Assembly (NCBI GenBank): GCA_964345765.1
Contig: CAYFSJ010000004.1
Location: forward strand, 1-56,539
Length of the DNA stretch: 56,539 nt
Direction: 5' to 3'
Source of the DNA: DUUI01 sp964345765
GTDB taxonomy: Bacteria; Bacillota_I; Bacilli_A; Erysipelotrichales; Erysipelotrichaceae
Shown: piece after piece, positions 8,349-16,447 of the stretch
How the letters are laid out: every line of letters begins with the position of its first letter
Numbering within the stretch: position 1 is the first letter of the stretch
Translations under genes and position numbers: made by a program
The notes under the pieces: generated by a model
Database searches by the model: none
What the model was told of the DNA's origin: nothing
What the model saw: the letters and a program-made list of their open reading frames with translations, nothing else

Positions 8349-8994
8349 CGATTTCCTCCAATGCTTGTTTTAGCTGTGCCCAGACTTCTGGCACTTCTTT
8401 AGAGGCATCAATTTGTATAACATCACCCTTACCAATATAGAAATCAATTACAGGTTTTGTTAAGTGTTCGTATTCTTTAATACGAATTTCTAATTGTTGA
8501 GTTGTATCGTCTGAGCGTTGATAGAGATTCCCTCCACATACATCACAGACTCCCTCAACTTTAGGTTGATGATTATGAATATTATAGATTGCTCCACAGT
8601 CTTCACATAAGCGACGACCTGTGATTCTTTCTTCTAATACATAAAAATCAACATTCAAGTTAATAACTTTATCTAATTCTAGAGAGGTGTCATCGATTAA
8701 TTTCTCGAATGCACCAGTCTGAATCATGGTTCTTGGAAATCCATCCAAGAGATAACCATTCGCACAATCTGGTTGAGATAAACGATCTCGAATCATTTGA
8801 ATGGTGACATCATCAGGAACTAATAGTCCATGATCAATGTATTGCTTAGCGAGTAATCCAAGTGAGGTTCCTCGACGAATCGAAGTTCTAAACATTTCCC
8901 CACTTGAAATATGAGGAATACCATAATGTTGAGTAATATATTCAGCCATAGTACCTTTACCTGAGCCGGCAACACCCATAATTAAGATATTCAT
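8338..8994 (-). CDS. adk: Adenylate kinase
   Basis: Catalyses ATP + AMP to 2 ADP in the cytoplasm. P-loop G-V-A-G-S-G-K-G-T lies at 7-15; the AMP-binding motif D-G-F-P-R-T is present. The lid carries a C-x2-C and a second C-x2-C, so it is the long, zinc-binding form typical of Gram-positives. 218 residues; directly abuts secY (no gap) and overlaps map. Confidence 0.96.
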   Translation of the reverse strand: MNILIMGVAGSGKGTMAEYITQHYGIPHISSGEMFRTSIRRGTSLGLLAKQYIDHGLLVPDDVTIQMIRDRLSQPDCANGYLLDGFPRTMIQTGAFEKLIDDTSLELDKVINLNVDFYVLEERITGRRLCEDCGAIYNIHNHQPKVEGVCDVCGGNLYQRSDDTTQQLEIRIKEYEHLTKPVIDFYIGKGDVIQIDASKEVPEVWAQLKQALEEIDDH

Positions 8995-10290
8995 CTACGC
9001 TCTACCTCTCTTAAATCCTGTATAACGACGTGAAGTCATTTGAGAAGTTAATTGTTTCATTGTCTCTAAGGCAACACCTACTACAATGATAATCCCTGTA
9101 CCACCCACTGAGACAGCTGCTGGAACATCAGAAATCATAGGAATAATATGTGGTAATAAAGCAATGAACAAGAGGAAGGCTGCACCTAAGACAGTAATAC
9201 GATTGAGTACAGTTGAAACATACTTACGAGTTGCTTCACCTGGTCGAATACTAACGACATAGGAACCATTCTTTTGTAGATTGTCTGAAATCTTCTTAGG
9301 ATCAACTTGTAAGTTGGTATAGAAGAAGGTAAAGAAGACAATTAATACTGAATAAATCAGTAATCCACTAAATGATTGTAAACTGAGTAAATCATTTAAG
9401 AAGGTATAAGCATTGCGAGCGCCTTGATTATTGAAGAAACTTAAGACTGTGACAGGTGCCGTCATAATTGCGTTAGCAAAGATAACTGGAATAACTGATG
9501 CAGAGTTAATCTTCAATGGTAAATAGTTTTTATCTGATTTTCTTTGAACAAGTGAACTAGAAGTATATTGAATTGGAATACGACGTTCAGCAAGAGTCAT
9601 AAAGATAACTAAGATAATGATTAGGACGTAAATTAAGATAAATAACAAGTAATTTAGGAAACCACCAACGGTGAATCCAGCACCCAATAATGAGTTATAT
9701 ACTGAAGAGAAAGTTGTTGGTAAACTTGAGACGATCCCCGCAAAGATAATGAGGGATGTTCCATTTCCAATACCTTTCTTAGTGATCTGATCACCTAACC
9801 AAAGTAAGAACATGGACCCAGCAGCCATTACTAATCCTGTTGAGAAATAGCCACTAATGGTTGGGTCTAACATCAGACCAGGGTTACCTGCATTCATTGC
9901 ATACAACATTGAAATTGATTGAACAAATGCTAAGATAACAGCTAAATAACGTGTGTATCGATCTAAAGTCTTACGACCTTGTTCCCCTTCTTTTTGAAGG
10001 TTAGTGAAGTATGGGATAACATCCATGGCTAACAATTGGAAAACAATTGATGCCGTAATGTATGGCCCAACTCCTAATGCAAAGATGGAGAATCTTTGTA
10101 GCATCCCACCACCTAGTAAGTTCATCATATCGATGATTGAGTTACTAGCGCCTGCAGTAAGTTGGAATTCATTAACGTTTGGAGCAGTAATTTGTGCTCC
10201 TAAACGGAAGACCAACATGGCTAATGCAGTAAATAATATTTTTTTTCGAATCTCTGGATTTTTAAAGAGATCGACATAGGTCTTAATCAT
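8995..10290 (-). CDS. secY: Protein translocase subunit SecY
   Basis: Central channel of the Sec translocon in the cytoplasmic membrane, partner of SecE at 48846. The 431-residue protein shows about ten hydrophobic helices, plus the L-G-V-G-P-Y-I-T-A-S-I and N-L-Q-K-E-G regions typical of SecY. It is in the normal spc position between rplO and adk, one base from rplO, so it depends on the ribosomal operon for expression. Confidence 0.96.
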   Translation of the reverse strand: MIKTYVDLFKNPEIRKKILFTALAMLVFRLGAQITAPNVNEFQLTAGASNSIIDMMNLLGGGMLQRFSIFALGVGPYITASIVFQLLAMDVIPYFTNLQKEGEQGRKTLDRYTRYLAVILAFVQSISMLYAMNAGNPGLMLDPTISGYFSTGLVMAAGSMFLLWLGDQITKKGIGNGTSLIIFAGIVSSLPTTFSSVYNSLLGAGFTVGGFLNYLLFILIYVLIIILVIFMTLAERRIPIQYTSSSLVQRKSDKNYLPLKINSASVIPVIFANAIMTAPVTVLSFFNNQGARNAYTFLNDLLSLQSFSGLLIYSVLIVFFTFFYTNLQVDPKKISDNLQKNGSYVVSIRPGEATRKYVSTVLNRITVLGAAFLLFIALLPHIIPMISDVPAAVSVGGTGIIIVVGVALETMKQLTSQMTSRRYTGFKRGRA

Positions 10291-10731
10291 CTACAGGACC
10301 TCGACTTTTCCACCTGCTTTTTCGATTGCTTCTTGCGCAGATTTAGAGAATTTTGTAGCTTTTACAACTAATTTCTTATCTAAAGTGCCTTGACCTAAAA
10401 CTTTTAGACCATCGTTGCCCTTTTTAACTAAACCAGCATCTAATAAGATTTCTAGAGAAACTTCACTTCCATCTTCGAACTTATTAAGAGTGTCTAGGTT
10501 AACAATTGTGTATTCTTTACGATTAATATTCTTGAATCCACGTTTAGGTAAACGACGGAATAATGGAGTTTGACCCCCTTCAAAACCTAAGCGAACACCG
10601 CCACCAGATCTTGCATTTTGACCTTTATGTCCTTTACCAGCTGTTTTACCAGTACCTGATCCAGGACCACGGCCGATACGTTTACGCTCAGTGCGAGCGC
10701 CATCAGTATGAGTTAATTCATGTAATTTCAT
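10291..10731 (-). CDS. rplO: 50S ribosomal protein L15
   Basis: L15 is a large-subunit assembly protein. The 146 residues begin M-K-L-H-E-L-T and contain the Gly-rich basic arm (R-G-P-G-S-G-T-G-K-T-A-G-K-G-H-K-G-Q) typical of the family. It follows rpsE by only 12 bases. In most bacteria rpmD (L30) lies at this junction and here there is no room for it. Confidence 0.97.
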   Translation of the reverse strand: MKLHELTHTDGARTERKRIGRGPGSGTGKTAGKGHKGQNARSGGGVRLGFEGGQTPLFRRLPKRGFKNINRKEYTIVNLDTLNKFEDGSEVSLEILLDAGLVKKGNDGLKVLGQGTLDKKLVVKATKFSKSAQEAIEKAGGKVEVL

Positions 10732-10743
10732 TGGTTAACCCTC

Positions 10744-11265
10744 CTATCGTACTTCTTTAACTTTTAGTTCACGTAATTTAGCAACTTCATTAACAGTCTT
10801 TAAGTTTGAAAGACCTTCGAAGGTTGCGCGAACCATGTTAATTGGTGTTCTTGATCCAATACATTTAGTCAAGATATCGTTAACTCCAGCAAGTTCTAAG
10901 ACCACACGGATTGCTCCACCCGCAATAACTCCTGTCCCTTCTGAGGCAGGGATTAAGCGAACTTCACCAGCACCGTATTTTCCTTGAACTGGATGTGGAA
11001 TCGTTGAATTGTTAATAATATGCACATTAATAATGTTTTTCTTAGCGTTCTCTACCGCTTTTCTGATTGCGTCAGGTACTTCATTAGCTTTACCTAATCC
11101 GAATCCTACGCGACCTTTTTTATCTCCAACAACAACTAATGCTGAGAATCTGAAGCGACGTCCACCTTTAACAACCTTTGTGACACGGTTGATGGTGACG
11201 ACACGCTCTTCGAATTCTTGTTCTTGTTGAAATCTTCTTCTATTGTTTCTACGATCTTGTGTCAT
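10744..11265 (-). CDS. rpsE: 30S ribosomal protein S5
   Basis: S5 helps keep decoding accurate and has mRNA helicase activity with S3 and S4. In 173 residues the dsRBD-like N-terminal half has V-T-K-V-V-K-G-G-R-R-F-R-F-S-A and the C-terminal half G-S-R-T-P-I-N-M-V-R-A-T. A short acidic/basic N-terminal extension (residues 1-20) is present. Encoded between rplR and rplO. Confidence 0.97.
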   Translation of the reverse strand: MTQDRRNNRRRFQQEQEFEERVVTINRVTKVVKGGRRFRFSALVVVGDKKGRVGFGLGKANEVPDAIRKAVENAKKNIINVHIINNSTIPHPVQGKYGAGEVRLIPASEGTGVIAGGAIRVVLELAGVNDILTKCIGSRTPINMVRATFEGLSNLKTVNEVAKLRELKVKEVR

Positions 11266-11277
11266 AATCTATCCCTT

Positions 11278-11634
11278 CTAAAACTCTAGGCCTGCTTCAC
11301 GAGCAGCTTCGGCAAGTGCTTTAATACGTCCGTGATAGAGGTAACCAGAACGATCAAACACAACAGATTTGATGTCAACTTTTTGAGCTTCCTTAGCAAT
11401 TGCTTCTCCAACTTGTTTTGCGGCTTCAACATTTCCACCTTTTTCAAGTTTAAGTGCTAATGAGCTAGCGCTTGCTAGTGTTTTTGAATTTACATCGTCA
11501 ATTAATTGAGCGTAAATGTGAAGGCCTGAACGGTAAACGCTAAGACGAGGACGTTCTGGAGTTCCACTTATTTTATTACGCATTCTTTGGTGTCTTTTGA
11601 CACGTTTTGCATTTCTATCTAATTTTTTAAGCAT
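11278..11634 (-). CDS. rplR: 50S ribosomal protein L18
   Basis: 5S rRNA-binding protein of the central protuberance. 118 residues, with the basic N-terminal arm (R-V-K-R-H-Q-R-M-R-N-K-I), P-R-L-S-V-Y-R-S and the C-terminal D-R-S-G-Y-L-Y-H-G-R-I-K-A motif. Spacing to rplF and rpsE is 12-14 bases. Confidence 0.97.
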   Translation of the reverse strand: MLKKLDRNAKRVKRHQRMRNKISGTPERPRLSVYRSGLHIYAQLIDDVNSKTLASASSLALKLEKGGNVEAAKQVGEAIAKEAQKVDIKSVVFDRSGYLYHGRIKALAEAAREAGLEF

Positions 11635-11648
11635 AACTTAGATCCCTT

Positions 11649-12194
11649 CTATTTCTTAGCACCCGTCTTACCTTCTTTACGACGGACATGTTCACCTGTG
11701 TAACGAATTCCTTTACCAAGATATGGTTCAGGTTTACGTGTAGCGCGGACATTAGCGGCAAATTCACCAACTAATTGTTTGTCAATTCCTTCAACTGTGA
11801 TGTGAGTATTTTTGTCTACTTTCACTTCTAAGTCTGATGGAATTTCAAATTCGATAGGATGAGAGTATCCAACTTGTAGGACTAGTTTTGATCCTTGAAT
11901 TGAACTTCTGTACCCAATCCCAACGATATCTAATTCTTTTTTAAATCCTTCGTGAACCCCTTCAATCATATTGTTTAATAATGAGCGAGTTGTTCCGTGA
12001 ATTTGTTTTGTTTCTTTTTCATCATTTGGGCGAATAACTGTTAGCACCCCATCTTCGATTTTTAATTCATATTCTGGTCTGAAGGTGCGAGATAAAGTTC
12101 CTTTAGGACCTTTGACCGTCACCTCATTACCATCTTTAATATCAATTTCAACACCAGATGGAATGGTAATCGCCTTATTTCCGATACGTGACAT
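11649..12194 (-). CDS. rplF: 50S ribosomal protein L6
   Basis: L6 lies near the sarcin-ricin loop at the factor-binding site. 181 residues, starting M-S-R-I-G-N-K-A-I and ending with the conserved K-P-E-P-Y-L-G-K-G-I-R-Y region and a basic tail. Standard spc order rpsH-rplF-rplR. Confidence 0.97.
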   Translation of the reverse strand: MSRIGNKAITIPSGVEIDIKDGNEVTVKGPKGTLSRTFRPEYELKIEDGVLTVIRPNDEKETKQIHGTTRSLLNNMIEGVHEGFKKELDIVGIGYRSSIQGSKLVLQVGYSHPIEFEIPSDLEVKVDKNTHITVEGIDKQLVGEFAANVRATRKPEPYLGKGIRYTGEHVRRKEGKTGAKK

Positions 12195-12212
12195 TTCTAT
12201 TCCTCTTTCTGA

Positions 12213-12608
12213 TTACCAAATGTAGGCAATAACTTCGCCACCGACATTGTTCTTACGAGCATCACGGTCTACCATTAATCCACTTGAAGTAGAAATGATT
12301 GCGACACCAAGTCCGTTTAGAACACGTGGTAAGTCATTTGCTTTGGCATAGACCCGTAGGCCTGGTTTAGAGATTCTCTTTAATCCAGAGATAATCTTTT
12401 CGCGATTTGGTCCATATTTTAATTCAACAGTCATTGTTTTCTTAACATCACCATTGACAGAATAGTTAAGGATAAATCCTTCTTCTTTTAAGATACGGGC
12501 AATTTCTATTTTTTCTTTACTAGCTGGTATATCAACAGTTTCGTGACGAGCTTGAAGCCCATTACGGATACGAGTTAGCATATCAGCAATTGGATCAGTC
12601 ATATTCAT
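12213..12608 (-). CDS. rpsH: 30S ribosomal protein S8
   Basis: Primary 16S rRNA-binding protein and, in E. coli, the translational repressor of the spc operon. 131 residues, with M-T-D-P-I-A-D-M-L-T-R-I-R-N and the C-terminal S-T-S-S-G-L-M-V-D-R-D-A-R. The first ATG at 12608 is kept because AAGGAGG lies 7 bases upstream. Confidence 0.97.
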   Translation of the reverse strand: MNMTDPIADMLTRIRNGLQARHETVDIPASKEKIEIARILKEEGFILNYSVNGDVKKTMTVELKYGPNREKIISGLKRISKPGLRVYAKANDLPRVLNGLGVAIISTSSGLMVDRDARKNNVGGEVIAYIW

Positions 12609-12626
12609 GTTTTGGCCTCCTTAGGT

Positions 12627-12812
12627 CTACCAACTTGCCTTCTTAACCCCAGGTAATTGGCCTTTATAAGCTAATTCTCTGAAGCAGATACGACAAATTC
12701 CGTATTTTTTGATAACAGAGTGAGGACGGCCACAACGTGAACAACGTGTATATTCTCTGACTTTGAATTTTTGTTTTCTTTGTTGTTTATTGATCATTGC
12801 TTTTTTTGCCAT
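12627..12812 (-). CDS. rpsN: 30S ribosomal protein S14, zinc-binding type
   Basis: 61-residue short S14 (type Z). Two Cys pairs are visible, C-S-R-C-G-R-P and C-R-I-C-F-R, binding one zinc. The short C+ form is typical of Firmicutes and differs from the ~100-residue zinc-free form. Two bases separate it from rplE. Confidence 0.97.
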   Translation of the reverse strand: MAKKAMINKQQRKQKFKVREYTRCSRCGRPHSVIKKYGICRICFRELAYKGQLPGVKKASW

Positions 12813-12814
12813 GA

Positions 12815-13369
12815 TTATTGTCCTCCTGCTCTCTTGGTAAATGGCATGCCTAATTCTTGTAATAAAGCATGTCCTTCATTATCATTCTCAGCTGTTGTAA
12901 CAATGACAATGTCCATTCCGCGTAAACGGTTGACTTTATCATAGTTAATTTCCGGGAAGATAAGTTGTTCTTTAACACCTAAAGTGTAATTGCCACGTCC
13001 ATCAAATGAACTTGAACTGACTCCTCTGAAGTCTCTTACACGTGGTAAAGCAATGTTTACTAACTTATCGAAGAAGTGATACATTTTTTCACCACGTAAT
13101 GTAACTTTACATCCAATTGACATTCCTTCACGTAATTTGAAGTTCGCAATTGACTTTTTAGCTTTTGTGATTACAGGTTTTTGACCTGTGATTTGAGTTA
13201 GTTCTTCAACCGCTTCCTCTAATGCTTTAGGATTATTGATTGCGTCGCCAACTCCCATATTAACAACGATTTTTTCTAATTTTGGTACTTGCATGACACT
13301 AGTATATTCAAACTTCTTAACTAAAGCAGGTATAGTCTCATTTAAGTATCTTTCTTGTAAACGACTCAT
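12815..13369 (-). CDS. rplE: 50S ribosomal protein L5
   Basis: L5 binds 5S rRNA and contacts P-site tRNA through the central protuberance. 184 residues, slightly longer than the Bacillus protein (179). Conserved segments are I-V-V-N-M-G-V-G, T-K-A-K-K-S-I-A-N-F and the C-terminal D-I-V-I-V-T-T-A. Normal position between rplX and rpsN. Confidence 0.97.
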   Translation of the reverse strand: MSRLQERYLNETIPALVKKFEYTSVMQVPKLEKIVVNMGVGDAINNPKALEEAVEELTQITGQKPVITKAKKSIANFKLREGMSIGCKVTLRGEKMYHFFDKLVNIALPRVRDFRGVSSSSFDGRGNYTLGVKEQLIFPEINYDKVNRLRGMDIVIVTTAENDNEGHALLQELGMPFTKRAGGQ

Positions 13370-13379
13370 GAATTCCCTC

Positions 13380-13691
13380 CTACTTTACTAAGTTACCGCT
13401 CTTTTTATAGTAGCGGACTTTTTCGCCTTTTGAATTTTCTTTGTATCCGATGCGTCCTGCTTGTTTGTTCTTAGCATCATAGATTTGAACATTCGATACG
13501 TGGATCCAACCTTCTTTTTCGATAATGCCACCCTCAGGATTTCCTTGGCTAGGTTTAAGGTGTTTCTTTTGTAAGTTAACGCCTTCAATCATAACCATTT
13601 CTTTTTTAGGGTTGACTTTGATTACTTCACCAACGGTTCCTTTAAATGAACCACTGATGATTTTTACGGTATCACCATTTAATATTCTCAT
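13380..13691 (-). CDS. rplX: 50S ribosomal protein L24
   Basis: Assembly-initiator protein near the exit tunnel. The 103 residues have a KOW motif at the start (G-D-T-V-K-I-I-S-G-S-F-K-G) and the P-S-Q-G-N-P-E-G-G-I-I-E-K-E loop. Operon position after rplN confirms it. Confidence 0.96.
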   Translation of the reverse strand: MRILNGDTVKIISGSFKGTVGEVIKVNPKKEMVMIEGVNLQKKHLKPSQGNPEGGIIEKEGWIHVSNVQIYDAKNKQAGRIGYKENSKGEKVRYYKKSGNLVK

Positions 13692-13702
13692 TTAAAGACC
13701 TC

Positions 13703-14071
13703 CTACAGTACTTCGGGAGCTAACGACACGATTTTCATGAAGTTTTTATCCCTTAGTTCACGAGCCACTGGACCAAAAATCCGTGTTCCGCGTGGTGTGT
13801 TGTCATCTTTGATGATGACACAGGCATTGTCATCAAAACGGATATAAGTTCCATTTTCACGACGTAAACCATATTTTGTTCTGACGATAACTGCTTTAAC
13901 AACTTCACCTTTTTTAACGGTTCCACCTGGTGTTGACTCTTTTACAGTACAAACCACGATGTCTCCAATATTAGATGAACGGCGACGTGAGCCACCTAAG
14001 CCGCGAATGACTAGGACTTCGCGTGCTCCAGTGTTATCAGCTACATTTAATCTACTTTCGTTATGAATCAT
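13703..14071 (-). CDS. rplN: 50S ribosomal protein L14
   Basis: L14 forms intersubunit bridges B5/B8 and binds the silencing factor RsfS in other bacteria. 122 residues, a full-length match in pattern: N-V-A-D-N-T-G-A-R, V-V-C-T-V-K-E and R-I-F-G-P-V-A-R-E-L-R. Directly follows rpsQ. Confidence 0.97.
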   Translation of the reverse strand: MIHNESRLNVADNTGAREVLVIRGLGGSRRRSSNIGDIVVCTVKESTPGGTVKKGEVVKAVIVRTKYGLRRENGTYIRFDDNACVIIKDDNTPRGTRIFGPVARELRDKNFMKIVSLAPEVL

Positions 14072-14082
14072 GATAACACCTC

Positions 14083-14340
14083 CTAAACTACGACAGCTTC
14101 TTCAACAACTCGAACTAAACGGAAATGCTTAGTTTTTGATAAAGGTCTTGTTTCAGCGATGACCACTAAGTCATTGATTTTAGCTTGGTTATTTTCATCA
14201 TGCGCAGTAAATTTCTTTGAGTATTTAACTCGCTTCCCATATAAAGGATGTGGGCGAGAGGTGGTTACTTCTACGATAATCGTCTTATCGTTTTTATCCG
14301 AAACAACTTTACCTCGGTACACTTTACGATTCTTTTCCAT
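14083..14340 (-). CDS. rpsQ: 30S ribosomal protein S17
   Basis: 16S rRNA-binding OB-fold protein. 85 residues, with Y-R-G-K-V-V-S-D-K-N-D-K-T-I-I-V and R-P-L-S-K-T-K-H-F-R-L-V. Lies between rpmC and rplN with 11-base gaps. Confidence 0.97.
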   Translation of the reverse strand: MEKNRKVYRGKVVSDKNDKTIIVEVTTSRPHPLYGKRVKYSKKFTAHDENNQAKINDLVVIAETRPLSKTKHFRLVRVVEEAVVV

Positions 14341-14351
14341 GAAGCAACCTC

Positions 14352-14552
14352 CTATTGTGCGCCACTGAGATCTCTCTCAGTGATCACTGTTTTAATTCTT
14401 GCGATTGTTTTGCGTACTTCTCTAATTCTTAATGGATTTTCTAATTGCCCTGTCGCTTTTTGAAAACGAAGGTTAAAGAGTTCTTCTTTTAGAGAATCAA
14501 TTTCTTTTTCTAAATCAGCATTTGATTTATCACGAATTTCTTTGATAGTCAT
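14352..14552 (-). CDS. rpmC: 50S ribosomal protein L29
   Basis: 66-residue two-helix protein at the exit tunnel, a docking site for SRP and trigger factor with L23. Typical L-R-F-Q-K-A-T-G-Q-L-E-N-P and R-I-R-E-V-R-K-T-I-A-R. The ATG overlaps the rplP stop (TAATG), suggesting coupled translation. Confidence 0.96.
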   Translation of the reverse strand: MTIKEIRDKSNADLEKEIDSLKEELFNLRFQKATGQLENPLRIREVRKTIARIKTVITERDLSGAQ

Positions 14553-14974
14553 TAAACTGCGTCCTCCTCACCTTTACGGACAAATTTACATTTAACTGGT
14601 AATTTGTGAGCAGCAAGACGGAAAGCTTCTTTTGCGGTTTCTTCATTGACACCAGCAATTTCAAACATAACACGTCCAGGTGCTACAACGGCAACCCATC
14701 CTTCTGGAGCTCCTTTACCAGAACCCATACGGACTTCGAGTGGTTTTTTAGTAATTGCCAAATGAGGGAAGATTTTAATCCAAACCTTACCACCACGACG
14801 CATATGACGAGTCATAGCGACACGAGCAGCCTCAATTTGACGGTTAGAAACATAGTTACCTGTCATTGCAACAAGTCCATATTCACCATATGTTACTTCA
14901 CGACCACCTTTAGAACGACCTTCGTAACTTAAACGATGAGGTCTTCTATATTTAGTTCTTTTAGGCATTAACAT
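14552..14974 (-). CDS. rplP: 50S ribosomal protein L16
   Basis: L16 shapes the A-site tRNA binding pocket. 140 residues, beginning M-L-M-P-K-R-T-K-Y-R-R-P-H as in other Firmicutes. GGAGG precedes this first ATG by 9 bases, so it is preferred over the ATG two codons later. Two bases follow rpsC. Confidence 0.97.
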   Translation of the reverse strand: MLMPKRTKYRRPHRLSYEGRSKGGREVTYGEYGLVAMTGNYVSNRQIEAARVAMTRHMRRGGKVWIKIFPHLAITKKPLEVRMGSGKGAPEGWVAVVAPGRVMFEIAGVNEETAKEAFRLAAHKLPVKCKFVRKGEEDAV

Positions 14975-14976
14975 AA

Positions 14977-15792
14977 TTAGTTACCTCCTGTCTCAGCTTC
15001 GGCCTTCTTAGGTGCAGCTTGAGCTTGTTGTTGTCTAGGTGCACCACCTTGTTGTTGATTGCGATCATTACGACGATTTTGATTGCGATCATTACGGCGA
15101 CGACGAGGACGACGGCCACGATCTTGATGTTTTGGAGCTTCTGGTTCAACCACCATGTTTCCTGGTAATACTTCACCACGACAGATCCAAACTTTAACTC
15201 CTAATTTACCGAAAGTTGTATCCGCTTCATAGTGTGCATAGTCAATATCACTACGTAATGTATGAAGAGGGACGATTCCTTCAGAATAACCTTCAGAACG
15301 AGCAATGTCTGCTCCTCCTAAACGTCCAGAAACCATTGTTTTGATTCCTTTTGCGCCAGCTCTCATTGTTCTTTGAATTGCTTTCTTTTGAGTACTTCTA
15401 AATGAAGCACGGTTTTCCAATTGTTCAGCAATGTTTCTTGCAACGATTAATGCATCTAAATCTGGGTTCGCAATTTCTAAGACTTTAATATGAACTGTAT
15501 TTCCGTCTAATTGTTTTTCTAATTGTTTTTTAATACGATCAATGTTTTCACCGTTTTGTCCAATAACAACTCCTGGACGAGATGCTCTAATGATGATCTC
15601 AACACGATTTTTACTTCTTTCGATTTCAATACGAGAAACAAAAGCAGCTTTAAGTTCTTCTTTTAGATAATTACGGATATCCATGTCTTCTTTAAGATAT
15701 TTTCCGTATTCTTTGTCAGTTGCATACCAACGTGACTGCCAGTCACGGATAATTCCGGTACGTAACCCAATCGGATTTACTTTTTGTCCCAT
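14977..15792 (-). CDS. rpsC: 30S ribosomal protein S3 with a basic low-complexity tail
   Basis: S3 is at the mRNA entry channel and has helicase activity with S4 and S5. The KH domain is visible (R-P-G-V-V-I-G-Q-N-G-E-N-I). The core ends around residue 213 (E-V-L-P-G-N-M-V). A further ~55 residues follow, first Arg/Asn/Asp-rich with a repeated R-R-N-D-R-N-Q unit and then Gln/Ala-rich. Total length is 271 versus about 218 in Bacillus. The tail DNA holds a direct repeat around 15057-15110. Confidence 0.96.
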   Translation of the reverse strand: MGQKVNPIGLRTGIIRDWQSRWYATDKEYGKYLKEDMDIRNYLKEELKAAFVSRIEIERSKNRVEIIIRASRPGVVIGQNGENIDRIKKQLEKQLDGNTVHIKVLEIANPDLDALIVARNIAEQLENRASFRSTQKKAIQRTMRAGAKGIKTMVSGRLGGADIARSEGYSEGIVPLHTLRSDIDYAHYEADTTFGKLGVKVWICRGEVLPGNMVVEPEAPKHQDRGRRPRRRRNDRNQNRRNDRNQQQGGAPRQQQAQAAPKKAEAETGGN

Positions 15793-15803
15793 TTGATATC
15801 CTC

Positions 15804-16148
15804 CTAATCTCTTTCTGATACCACAACTGTGATGTGGCTGGTTCTTTTTAGTATTGGTGATGCACTACCTTTACCGCGTGGTCTAAAACGCTTCATAGTA
15901 ATACTTTCATCGGCATAACATTCTTTAACGAATAATTTGTCTTCATTTAGTTCATGATTGTTCGTAGCATTTGATACAGCTGATTTTAGAACTTTACCAA
16001 TTGCTTCAGCACCTTTATTAGGTGTGTAGCGTAGTAATGCTCTTGCTTCAGCAACATCTTTACCACGAATTTCATCAAGGACTAAGCGTGCTTTACGTGC
16101 CGAAATTCTAACAGTTTTAGCTACGGCTTTAACGTCTCTATTTTCCAT
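15804..16148 (-). CDS. rplV: 50S ribosomal protein L22
   Basis: L22 lines the peptide exit tunnel; its hairpin loop forms the constriction. 114 residues, with R-I-S-A-R-K-A-R-L-V-L-D and the loop R-F-R-P-R-G-K-G-S-A-S-P-I. The start overlaps the rpsS stop (TAATG). Confidence 0.97.
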   Translation of the reverse strand: MENRDVKAVAKTVRISARKARLVLDEIRGKDVAEARALLRYTPNKGAEAIGKVLKSAVSNATNNHELNEDKLFVKECYADESITMKRFRPRGKGSASPILKRTSHITVVVSERD

Positions 16149-16429
16149 TATTTACGACCCGCTTTCTTATCATCACTACCATGTCCTCCAGATTTACGTG
16201 TTGGAACAAACTCACCTAGTTTGTGACCAACCATATCTTCAGTGACATATACTGGAACATGTTCTTTCCCGTTGTACACCGCGAAGGTATGTTCAACAAA
16301 CTGAGGGAAGATTGTAGAACGACGAGACCATGTTTTAATTACTTCTTTTTTACCTGACTTTTCTAATGCGTCTACTTTCTTTAATAAGTGATCATCACAG
16401 AAAGGTCCTTTTTTCAAACTTCTTGCCAT
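16148..16429 (-). CDS. rpsS: 30S ribosomal protein S19
   Basis: S19 is in the 30S head beside S13. 93 residues, starting M-A-R-S-L-K-K-G-P-F and containing T-W-S-R-R-S-T-I-F-P and H-K-L-G-E-F-V-P-T-R, all family hallmarks. Coupled to rplV by a 1-base overlap. Confidence 0.97.
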   Translation of the reverse strand: MARSLKKGPFCDDHLLKKVDALEKSGKKEVIKTWSRRSTIFPQFVEHTFAVYNGKEHVPVYVTEDMVGHKLGEFVPTRKSGGHGSDDKKAGRK

Positions 16430-16447
16430 TATTTAATCTCCTTTCGT

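Noticed and set aside
13388..13588. Second minus-strand frame inside rplX
   Set aside because: Out-of-frame shadow of L24 with no ribosome-binding site.
15057..15110. Direct repeat in rpsC considered as a CRISPR or mobile-element repeat
   Set aside because: It is in frame and encodes the R-R-N-D-R-N-Q repeats of the S3 tail; there are only two units and no spacers.
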